From the IMG/VR virus record IMGVR_UViG_3300025640_000065, positions 1 to 22,146 of that record: 22,146 nt of DNA. One strand, 5' to 3'. Source of the DNA: a virus. Positions 6,298 to 11,403 of this stretch are shown here, piece after piece (positions within the stretch are counted from its first letter, which is position 1; every line of letters starts with the position of its first letter). The notes under the pieces were generated by a model. That model had not been told where the DNA came from. It searched no databases and worked only from the letters and a program-made list of their open reading frames with translations. The position numbers and the translations under genes are program-made.

Positions 6298-6318
6298 CAA
6301 ATGAAGGAAACGAACCAA
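6298..6318 (+). repeat. 21-bp ribosome-binding leader, copy 2
   Basis: Exact copy of 5655-5675, placed just before the ATG of the 30-aa membrane peptide at 6320. It provides the AAGGAA Shine-Dalgarno. Confidence 0.75.
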
Positions 6319-6319
6319 A

Positions 6320-6412
6320 ATGAAACACTTTATCACAGATTTAATCGGGGTTGCGGCCATCTTTGGCGGCCCCTATGCGCTCTTGATTATCGGCCACGGG
6401 TTGGGTTGGTGA
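6320..6412 (+). CDS. 30-aa hydrophobic membrane peptide
   Basis: The peptide begins MKHFITDLIGVAAIFGGPYA and ends LLIIGHGLGW. Nearly all of it could form one membrane helix. AAGGAA lies eight bases before the ATG in a leader identical to that of the 5675 gene, and the TGA overlaps the next ATG (TGATG). Those two signals make it more credible than the overlapping out-of-frame extension of the 6412 gene. Function is unknown. Small phage inner-membrane peptides may act in exclusion, lysis timing or host take-over. Confidence 0.6.
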   Translation: MKHFITDLIGVAAIFGGPYALLIIGHGLGW

Positions 6413-6819
6413 TGATCCCTGTATTCAAGCTGAATGCAGCAATTGCCACAAAGCACGAAGAAGCCATCGCCCGCCTCATGTGGAAAATGGAGGCAGGCAA
6501 AAAGAAAAAACCCACATTGCACCGAGAGCACGGCAACGCGACCAACATGGGCAGCAGCGAAAAAACCCACGAATGGCTAAAAAAGGAATGGAAGCGCCGT
6601 GCAAAAATGGTGCGGGCGCATTTGAAAAAACACCCTGGCGCGCGCACAATTGACATTGCCAACGGCATCGATGTTAAGGTCAAGACAGTGAAATATTGGT
6701 GCAACAAGTTTCGCAACTCTGACGATGATTATGGCATTGGCTATGTTCGGAACGCGAGGAACAACAACTTCAACTATTGGCGGGCAGAAGACATGCCTGA
6801 AGAGGAAAAATCAAAATGA
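6412..6819 (+). CDS. basic helix-turn-helix-like protein (135 aa)
   Basis: Residues 1-60 are strongly basic and helical (KKKK at 30-33, KTHEWLKKEWKRR at 51-63). Residues about 64-101 (MVRAHLKKHPGARTIDIANG then IDVKVKTVKYWCNKF) fit a helix-turn-helix or winged-helix fold with a recognition helix near 88-100. The C-terminus is polar and rich in Asn, Glu and Lys. The ATG at 6412 overlaps the stop of the 30-aa gene. An in-frame ATG at 6301 lies inside the repeated leader and would run antiphase through the membrane peptide, so I reject it. It is the first of three adjacent putative nucleic-acid-binding genes, and regulation of phage or host transcription is plausible. Confidence 0.7.
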   Translation: MIPVFKLNAAIATKHEEAIARLMWKMEAGKKKKPTLHREHGNATNMGSSEKTHEWLKKEWKRRAKMVRAHLKKHPGARTIDIANGIDVKVKTVKYWCNKFRNSDDDYGIGYVRNARNNNFNYWRAEDMPEEEKSK

Positions 6820-7295
6820 AAACCACAATCATCATCACGGGCCAGCTTGATACCTGCACGGCGTTTGGCGTCTGCACGACAACGGGCGAAAGTGTGTTTG
6901 TTCCGGCGGCAGTGGCGCGCCCGGTCAATGTTATTGTCAACGCTGAGTATGAAGCCATCGTTGTCGAAAATGCCGAGCAGAGCCGCAAGAAAGCGCCGTG
7001 GAAGGCCATCAAGCTGTTTGGGGAGCCAACGGTGCAGATTGACGAAGATGGCCCCCTGACGGACGATGAGGTGCTTGAAGCCTTGAAAGAACTGCGAATG
7101 GCGTCTGCATATGAATTGGCCTGTCAATTTTACGACAAGCCGCGCAATAGCGAAACGGCAGAGGCTCAAACTGCGCTTGATCGGCTGGCCGCGTCTGGCC
7201 GGATTGCCAAGTGCATCATCGGCATGGGGCCGCTGATTGAAACGCGCTATGCCATGACGCTGGACGACTTCAAGGCCGAGCAGGGTGTCCAATGA
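6816..7295 (+). CDS. OB-fold plus winged-helix-like protein (159 aa)
   Basis: Residues 1-55 resemble a small cold-shock/OB barrel. TGQLDTCTAFGVCTTTGESV is followed by FVPAAVARPVNVIVNAEYEAIVVEN, matching the order of the G-F, V-F-V-P and Y-A-V-V-N strands in cold-shock domains. Residues about 80-135 (LTDDEVLEALKELRMASAYE and TALDRLAASGRIAKCI) look like a winged helix. The fused layout suggests a nucleic-acid-binding protein. I know no named family for it. It overlaps both neighbours by ATGA. Confidence 0.65.
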   Translation: MKTTIIITGQLDTCTAFGVCTTTGESVFVPAAVARPVNVIVNAEYEAIVVENAEQSRKKAPWKAIKLFGEPTVQIDEDGPLTDDEVLEALKELRMASAYELACQFYDKPRNSETAEAQTALDRLAASGRIAKCIIGMGPLIETRYAMTLDDFKAEQGVQ

Positions 7296-7630
7296 ATAAG
7301 TTGATCAAGCTATACAACCAGGGTGCATCGCGCAAAAAGATCGCATCAGGTGCTGGCGTGCCACTCTCTTCGGTTTCTCGATTGATACGGGAGGCCCGGG
7401 AGCGCGGTGATATTCCGCCAAAAAAACCTGCTGATCCAGAAATCAAGCTGGCCAACACGTTGAAAAAAGCGTGCATCACCAAAGGCACGATTTCAAGAAT
7501 GCTTTTGATGCTGCCAGCGGATGCGCAGCATTGGGTTATGAACAACACGCCTGAAGGTTCAACGGTGGCCGAGTTTGCAGCCGCCGTGCTTATGGATGTT
7601 TTTTACGCAGAGATGGGAGAAGACGAATGA
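7292..7630 (+). CDS. helix-turn-helix protein (112 aa)
   Basis: The N-terminus (LIKLYNQGASRKKIASGAGV then PLSSVSRLIREARERG) is a resolvase/MerR-like helix-turn-helix at residues 4-38. The rest is helical without recognisable motifs. Overlap with both neighbours is four bases (ATGA). It probably binds DNA as a small phage regulator. Its position as the third adjacent DNA-binding candidate suggests a middle regulatory block. Confidence 0.7.
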   Translation: MNKLIKLYNQGASRKKIASGAGVPLSSVSRLIREARERGDIPPKKPADPEIKLANTLKKACITKGTISRMLLMLPADAQHWVMNNTPEGSTVAEFAAAVLMDVFYAEMGEDE

Positions 7631-7794
7631 CACCTGAACAACAGAGACAGATCGCGCTATGTCAAGGCGACTGGAACGACCTGCCCGGGCGAACCGCTGA
7701 GTTTCGCATTGCGGCGTTGCTCAAGAAATACCCCGCTGCCGCCGTAAAGGTTGTTGCAGAGCGGAGTGAGCCGCGCAGGGTGGAGGGCGAATAG
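7627..7794 (+). CDS. 55-aa protein of unknown function
   Basis: Reads MTPEQQRQIALCQGDWNDLP, then AALLKKYPAAAVKVVAERSE, ending in EGE. The ATG overlaps the preceding TGA (ATGA) and the TAG abuts the next ATG, so it is embedded in the operon. It looks helical and basic. No family recognised. Confidence 0.6.
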   Translation: MTPEQQRQIALCQGDWNDLPGRTAEFRIAALLKKYPAAAVKVVAERSEPRRVEGE

Positions 7795-8073
7795 ATGACA
7801 GAGACACACACGCCGGGGCCTTGGGTAGTTCAATCCATGAGTGGGGAAAGCAGGCTTATCGCTAACGGCGAATGCATAATGTGCGACACAGCATACTACC
7901 CTTGGACCCCGCACAATGATGCAGACTGGCACCTTATCGCCGCAGCCCCTGACTTGCTGGATGCTTTGAAGGGGTTGAGAATGTGGATGCCCCCATGCGG
8001 CACTGATCCTGAGATTGACGACGCTATGAATGCCGCAGATGATGCAATCGCCAAAGCGGAGGGTGAAGCATGA
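7795..8073 (+). CDS. small phage protein of the HTPGPW/IAAAPDLL type (92 aa)
   Basis: The protein shows the conserved features of a widespread but uncharacterised phage family: THTPGPWVV at residues 5-13, a central strand with Cys (IANGECIMCDTAY), then DADWHLIAAAPDLLDALK near residues 43-60 and an Ala-rich C-terminal helix. Function is unknown in the family as I know it. A GGAGGGCGA lies just before the ATG, which follows the previous TAG directly. The 3' end overlaps the next gene by four bases. Confidence 0.8.
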   Translation: MTETHTPGPWVVQSMSGESRLIANGECIMCDTAYYPWTPHNDADWHLIAAAPDLLDALKGLRMWMPPCGTDPEIDDAMNAADDAIAKAEGEA

Positions 8074-8291
8074 AAACTCTGGCATTTATTCTATTCGTCG
8101 TCACGGCACCTGCGGAGCACGCGGGCGAGCGGTATATCACGGAGCATCCCGTAGAGTGCGTGCGGGACGGGGATCGCTTCATGCGCGAGTTCCGCGACGT
8201 TGGATACCGGGCGGATATGTTCTGCAAGTACACGAGGGCACCTGTCACGTCGCTGCGCCCTGTGGCGTCGTCAAAACCACCACAGAAATGA
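8070..8291 (+). CDS. small protein with signal-like N-terminus (73 aa)
   Basis: A hydrophobic start (MKTLAFILFVVTAPA) resembles a short signal peptide with a possible A-x-A cleavage near residue 15. A soluble, basic region with two cysteines (C27 and C49 by my count) follows and could form one disulphide. I do not recognise a family. The ATG overlaps the upstream TGA (ATGA). If exported it could act in the periplasm, which is only inference. Confidence 0.6.
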   Translation: MKTLAFILFVVTAPAEHAGERYITEHPVECVRDGDRFMREFRDVGYRADMFCKYTRAPVTSLRPVASSKPPQK

Positions 8292-8304
8292 AAGGAACAG
8301 ACTG

Positions 8305-8631
8305 ATGACCAATGATCTTGTTAGGCGACTACGCGAAGAACAGCCTGTGACACAGGACATGGAAAGCACATCGCAATGTGATCTTCAGGACGAAGCGGCT
8401 GATCGAATTGAGGAACTCGAAGCAAAGCTGGCGAAGGCTGTAGCTATCGCAAATCGTCGTGGGGTCTACGTCCCGACTACCGCTATCGAGTGCCGGGGTG
8501 ACAAGTGCCGGGAAAGCTGGTGCGCCTCTTGTTACGGGGATGATCACGCAGAAGCCTATGTCCGAAAAGTAACCGATCAGGACGCTACTGATAGGGCCAC
8601 CCTCGCAGAACTGAAAGGACCAACCCAATGA
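8305..8631 (+). CDS. small phage protein with coiled-coil segment (108 aa)
   Basis: Begins MTNDLVRRLREEQPVTQDME. Residues about 33-50 (DRIEELEAKLAKAV) form a short coiled coil. The cysteines in ECRGDKCRESWCASC (around 64-78) could bind metal. It ends LAELKGPTQ. The DNA of that ending carries the AAAGGA Shine-Dalgarno of the next gene, and its own leader has the same AAAGGAACAGAC box. The start at 8305 is chosen over in-frame starts from 8200 because of that leader and because the upstream part overlaps the previous gene. No function is known. Confidence 0.7.
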   Translation: MTNDLVRRLREEQPVTQDMESTSQCDLQDEAADRIEELEAKLAKAVAIANRRGVYVPTTAIECRGDKCRESWCASCYGDDHAEAYVRKVTDQDATDRATLAELKGPTQ

Positions 8632-9116
8632 CCAATGAAACCGAAGCGCCCGACATGAAGCCGTGCCCGTTTTGCGGCTCCGAAAATCTGGGGAAACTGC
8701 GCCGCAGTCCATTCCAGAGCGAAGCGTCAATTATGTGCAATGATTGCTATTCCTCTTCCGCTTCAACAGAGAAATGGAACACCCGCGCCGACCTATCCGA
8801 CGTCGAGAACGCAAAAGCCGAACAGCGCGGTTATGCAAGCGCCATGGACGCAGAACGTAAAGACGCAGACGCCCGCATCGCTGAACTTGAGGCAAATCTG
8901 GCAAGAACCATTGGTTACAAAGAAGACTACGCTGCCGCCTTTTTTAAGGCCACAGGGGAGTTACAGCAGCAGGGGGATCGATGCGAGAAACTTGAGGCGA
9001 AGCTGGCGAAGGCTGTGAAGTTAATGGATCTGTCTGTGGAATTAGCAAAGTGGGACACAACACTGATTGATGATGTAATTTTGTTTACCGCAGAACTGAA
9101 AGGAACAGACCAATGA
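8628..9116 (+). CDS. Lar-like restriction alleviation protein with coiled-coil extension
   Basis: Residues 10-60 show a Lar-type zinc ribbon: MKPCPFCGSENL, then IMCNDCYSSS, then EKWNTRAD, matching the CPxCG...CxxC...WNxR pattern of Lar family proteins. Lar of the Rac prophage modulates type I restriction in favour of unmodified DNA. The present protein is longer (162 aa) because residues about 80-145 add two EL-x-A-x-LA coiled-coil stretches resembling the 8305 gene. It ends AELKGTDQ, whose codons contain the Shine-Dalgarno of the next gene. Function by homology is moderate, since many Lar-like phage proteins are untested. Confidence 0.75.
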   Translation: MTNETEAPDMKPCPFCGSENLGKLRRSPFQSEASIMCNDCYSSSASTEKWNTRADLSDVENAKAEQRGYASAMDAERKDADARIAELEANLARTIGYKEDYAAAFFKATGELQQQGDRCEKLEAKLAKAVKLMDLSVELAKWDTTLIDDVILFTAELKGTDQ

Positions 9117-9613
9117 TCTATGAAGCATGGCGCTGCGCCTTCACGCGCCGATGGCACTGTAATGCCGATCTGCACGACACGTTTGACCCGATCCTCGGAC
9201 ACAGCGGGCGCATGGCGCTTGTGGGCATGATGATCTGGCCAGGCGATGATGCGCTGCTACGGGCCTGCATTCTGCATGACGTGCCAGAAGGGATCACAGG
9301 CGACATCCCGTCACCGTCGATCAATCACGAGATGCGCGACCTCAAAGAGCGTCGAGAGCAGGACGCGCGCAGCGCCCTGCAACTGCCTGTCATGGACAGA
9401 TCGGCACGGGTCACGGCGCGTCTGGATTTTCTCGATAAGCTGGACGCCTATTTATATGCGATCCACACCCGCCCGCGCTTGCAATTCCGCAAGGAATGGA
9501 CCAGCGCCTTTGACCGATTGTGGGACCTGGCGACTGCCGCCAAGTGTGTGGACGAATTGTCAGCAATCATTGATGGGCAATCGCAATACCTTGTGGATTG
9601 GCACCACCTATGA
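9113..9613 (+). CDS. HD-domain nucleotide phosphohydrolase (YfbR-like 5'-deoxynucleotidase type)
   Basis: A 166-aa HD-domain enzyme. H30 (GHSGRMA), H55-D56 (LHDVPEGITGDIP) and D108 (FLDKLDAY) give the H...HD...D metal-binding set, and E59 and D64 follow the HD pair as in YfbR-type enzymes. R13-W14 near the N-terminus resembles the RW pair that selects deoxynucleotides in YfbR. It probably dephosphorylates deoxynucleotides and shapes the dNTP pool. HD enzymes of this size can also remove dATP in 2-aminoadenine phages, but no PurZ or MazZ gene is visible here. It is the last rightward gene, and its TGA at 9613 meets the leftward lysis operon. Confidence 0.82.
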   Translation: MIYEAWRCAFTRRWHCNADLHDTFDPILGHSGRMALVGMMIWPGDDALLRACILHDVPEGITGDIPSPSINHEMRDLKERREQDARSALQLPVMDRSARVTARLDFLDKLDAYLYAIHTRPRLQFRKEWTSAFDRLWDLATAAKCVDELSAIIDGQSQYLVDWHHL

Positions 9614-9826
9614 GCACGCGGCGCGTTGTGTTTTGCGCTGTTGGGTCAGGCCGCGCGCGGTCTCAGGCGTGTCTGCACGAGATGGGAGGAACAGGCTGTC
9701 CTCCCATGCCTGACACAGTGCCTTGCTAGTCTCGGTATTCGATGTCGTCATCTGACACCCGGCCAGCGTTGCGCACACGGTGGCGGATAGCGTCAGCCTC
9801 CGCCCGATCTTGCTCTTGCATTTCAT
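9608..9826 (-). CDS. Rz1-like outer-membrane spanin lipoprotein (72 aa)
   Basis: A lipoprotein signal is present: basic n-region KCKSKIGRR, hydrophobic h-region, and lipobox LAGC with C24 as the lipidation site. The mature part contains C38-x2-W41 and DTPET (52-56), features I recall from o-spanin-like lysis proteins of alphaproteobacterial phages (CxxW...DTPET). It would bridge to the inner-membrane spanin and disrupt the outer membrane. AGAGG lies six bases before the ATG at 9826. The alternative ATG at 9850 would bury the signal peptide. Its first half overlaps the Rz-like gene in another frame, the classic Rz/Rz1 arrangement. Confidence 0.72.
   Translation of the reverse strand: MKCKSKIGRRLTLSATVCATLAGCQMTTSNTETSKALCQAWEDSLFLPSRADTPETARGLTQQRKTQRAACS
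9682..9707. terminator. 9-bp hairpin at the convergent junction
   Basis: ATGGGAGGA (9682-9690) and TCCTCCCAT (9699-9707) pair perfectly around eight bases. This is the only strong hairpin I see within 100 bases after the last rightward gene. There is no T-run on either side, so factor-independent termination is doubtful. It lies inside the rz1-like coding sequence on the other strand. Confidence 0.35.
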
Positions 9827-9950
9827 CGTATGCCTCTTCTTTGCCTGCACGTTTTTTGACGGCCCCGAATGTCAGGATGCCGGCGATGGCCAGTGCAAGA
9901 GCGGATAGCCCCTGCACCAGCTTTGATTTCAGGAACAGGGCCCAGATCAC
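9726..9950 (-). CDS. Rz-like inner-membrane spanin (about 74 aa)
   Basis: One transmembrane helix near residues 9-29 (KLVQGLSALALAIAGILTFG) is followed by a charged helical periplasmic stretch (KKRAGKEEAYDEMQEQDRAE ...) and a C-terminal DDDIEYRD. That is the topology of i-spanins. I place the start at GTG 9950, which overlaps the stop of the 19-codon ORF (GTGA) and has GGGG eight bases upstream. GTG 9956 is the alternative. It overlaps the lipoprotein gene out of frame. It could instead be a generic lysis-cassette membrane protein. Confidence 0.68.
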   Translation of the reverse strand: MIWALFLKSKLVQGLSALALAIAGILTFGAVKKRAGKEEAYDEMQEQDRAEADAIRHRVRNAGRVSDDDIEYRD

Positions 9951-10006
9951 AGACACAGCCCCACGACGACACCGAGGCCAAAGCAGCCTATCAGGGGATC
10001 ACGCAT
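9947..10006 (-). CDS. possible 19-aa hydrophobic leader peptide in lysis cassette
   Basis: Reads MRDPLIGCFGLGVVVGLCL. Its ATG overlaps the holin TGA (TGATG) and its TGA overlaps the Rz-like GTG (GTGA), so it fills the gap between the two genes exactly. It may serve only to carry ribosomes from holin to spanin, or it may be a tiny membrane peptide. Its small size keeps confidence low. Confidence 0.35.
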   Translation of the reverse strand: MRDPLIGCFGLGVVVGLCL

Positions 10007-10203
10007 CAGGCTTTATCCTTCGTAATGTATCCGGCCAGCAGGGGCACCAGCATGGCGATGTAATCTGCGGCAGGAACCGATTTAGCCACGCCGGGCAGGA
10101 ACATATCCAAGACAGCCAAGGTGCCTTGGACCAAGAATGTCGCAATAATCACTGCCGCCAGCTTGCGCGTTGGCATTTTTGTCGGTTGTGTTTTCAGGGT
10201 CAT
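10006..10203 (-). CDS. holin candidate (65 aa)
   Basis: After a basic start (TLKTQPTKMPTRK), two hydrophobic segments follow: LAAVIIATFLVQGTLAVLDM (residues about 15-34) and YIAMLVPLLAGYI (about 48-60). A short polar end (TKDKA) closes the protein. Size, two membrane spans and position directly after the endolysin support a class II holin that would release the amidase. The ATG overlaps the endolysin TGA by ATGA. No sequence family is recognised with certainty. Confidence 0.7.
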   Translation of the reverse strand: MTLKTQPTKMPTRKLAAVIIATFLVQGTLAVLDMFLPGVAKSVPAADYIAMLVPLLAGYITKDKA

Positions 10204-10739
10204 TTGAAACCTCCAAAGAGTTTGAGCAGGAACGCCAAGAAACCTGTAGGCTTAGGCGTGACAGGGATAGGTGGCGCGCTCTCGTACCACTTGCGGACGT
10301 TGAAACATGGGCAGGCTTTGTTAGCGACTTCGTTGTGGCCGATCAGGTTCAGGCTGCGCCCGGCCATTTTTTCAATGCGGGCAATTTCCGTTCGCAAGGC
10401 AACGTCCTGTTCAGGCGTGAAGTGCTTGCCGAACTCATCATCCCGGTGGCCGCCATATCCACCCACAAGCGCGATGTGGATGGTGTTCTTGTTCCATCCG
10501 CGTGCTCCTGCGCCTGTCTCTTCGTAGACATCACCGTCGCCGTCGAGATCACGGCCAAGCGCACGTTCGCCGCCATAGCCAAGGATCACCGCGTAGGCCA
10601 CAGCACGCCAGCCCCGATCAACAACGTGCCAGCGCGTCACCTCTTTCATGATGGCCTTGATAGGCTTGCCTAGCCCCCAGGCCTTTGTCGTGGCAAGGCA
10701 GTGGACCATGATTGTCGTTTTGTGCGCTGGAATTTTCAT
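10200..10739 (-). CDS. endolysin: N-acetylmuramoyl-L-alanine amidase (T7 lysozyme type)
   Basis: A 179-aa amidase_2 enzyme cutting the bond between muramic acid and the peptide stem. The T7 lysozyme residues align well: H13 (IMVHCLATT), Y49 (VAYAVI), then H135, K141 and C143 in GHNEVANKACPCF. The H-x5-K-x-C spacing equals H122, K128 and C130 of T7. The usual GYH is AYA here, but the Tyr is kept. A hydrophobic C-terminal tail (TGFLAFLLKLFGGFK) may bind membrane. There is no export signal, so a holin is needed. The ATG at 10739 overlaps the upstream gene stop. The longer reading to 10853 lies inside that gene and is not supported. Confidence 0.9.
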   Translation of the reverse strand: MKIPAHKTTIMVHCLATTKAWGLGKPIKAIMKEVTRWHVVDRGWRAVAYAVILGYGGERALGRDLDGDGDVYEETGAGARGWNKNTIHIALVGGYGGHRDDEFGKHFTPEQDVALRTEIARIEKMAGRSLNLIGHNEVANKACPCFNVRKWYESAPPIPVTPKPTGFLAFLLKLFGGFK

Positions 10740-10969
10740 CACAGACCCTTTCGAAGCAGTTCTTTGATGTCTTGCCGTATCTCGCCAAGCATGTGGTTTG
10801 TCTCGTCGCGGCTGTCTTTTGCCGCTTGCAGGTCTTCTGAGCGCTGGTCCCAAAGCCGTTTGATCTCTGCGCGGTTTGACAGCGCGATGGCCTCAAGCCT
10901 GACAAGCCAAACGATGGCCGCAACTGCTGCGCCGATCAGCCACCCAAACTTGGAAAACAACACTTCCAT
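10739..10969 (-). CDS. membrane-anchored coiled-coil protein of lysis region (76 aa)
   Basis: One N-terminal membrane span (FGWLIGAAVAAIVWLVRL, residues 8-25) is followed by a long charged helix (NRAEIKRLWDQRSEDLQAAK ... GEIRQDIKELL) predicted to be a coiled coil. Such proteins commonly sit just before endolysins in phages and may assist lysis or act as a second holin-like factor. I cannot assign a family. The TGA overlaps the amidase ATG (TGATG). Confidence 0.65.
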   Translation of the reverse strand: MEVLFSKFGWLIGAAVAAIVWLVRLEAIALSNRAEIKRLWDQRSEDLQAAKDSRDETNHMLGEIRQDIKELLRKGL

Positions 10970-10974
10970 ATACC

Positions 10975-11403
10975 CTATCCAATCCGGTTTCGTGGGTGGT
11001 CAATCGTTGACATTTCGATCAGGTCGATGCCGCGCGCGGTCTTGCCTTGCTCTGAACTGTTTGGGGGTGCATCGTCTGCAGCCATCCAAGACAGAACCCA
11101 TGGCTCCCACTGGCGGCGTTGGGTGGCTGCTAAGTCCAGCAACGTGTTGGCATGAAACCTGGTGTCCACCTGATCGGGCACTTGCTCCCCATCCTCGTTT
11201 GTCGTGTAGGTCAGGGTGATAGGACCAATCTCTGCCACTGTGCAGTTGGTGTAGTTTCCATCTGCGTCCATCAGACCCGCCGCTGTAAACTCGGCAACGT
11301 GGGTGGCCATGTCGGTGGCCCGCGTGGAAAACGCAAGCCGCCCGTTTTGCATTGTGACGAAGGCTGTCATTGGGCCACTCTCTGTTTCAATATCGAGTGC
11401 CAT
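10975..11403 (-). CDS. uncharacterised late phage protein (142 aa)
   Basis: Begins MALDIETESGPMTAFVTMQN and contains TATHVAEFTAAGLMDADGNY-like beta and turn segments (around 30-50), then a Trp-rich QRRQWEPWVLSWMAADDAPP (around 95-114). The start overlaps the stop of the LamG-like gene (TAATG). The position between a fibre-like structural gene and the lysis cassette suggests a virion or assembly protein, but no domain is recognised. An in-frame ATG 11 codons later is an alternative start. Confidence 0.65.
   Translation of the reverse strand: MALDIETESGPMTAFVTMQNGRLAFSTRATDMATHVAEFTAAGLMDADGNYTNCTVAEIGPITLTYTTNEDGEQVPDQVDTRFHANTLLDLAATQRRQWEPWVLSWMAADDAPPNSSEQGKTARGIDLIEMSTIDHPRNRIG

Noticed and set aside
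9610-9729. 39-aa plus-strand ORF overlapping the HD gene stop by ATGA
   Set aside because: Lies fully antisense to the lipoprotein gene, has no clear ribosome site, and its composition is uninformative. The ATGA overlap alone is weak evidence.
9742-10527. 261-codon plus-strand ORF across the lysis genes
   Set aside because: It runs opposite the spanin, holin and amidase genes, which have motifs and coupled starts. Its translation is Ser/Arg/Pro-rich and featureless.
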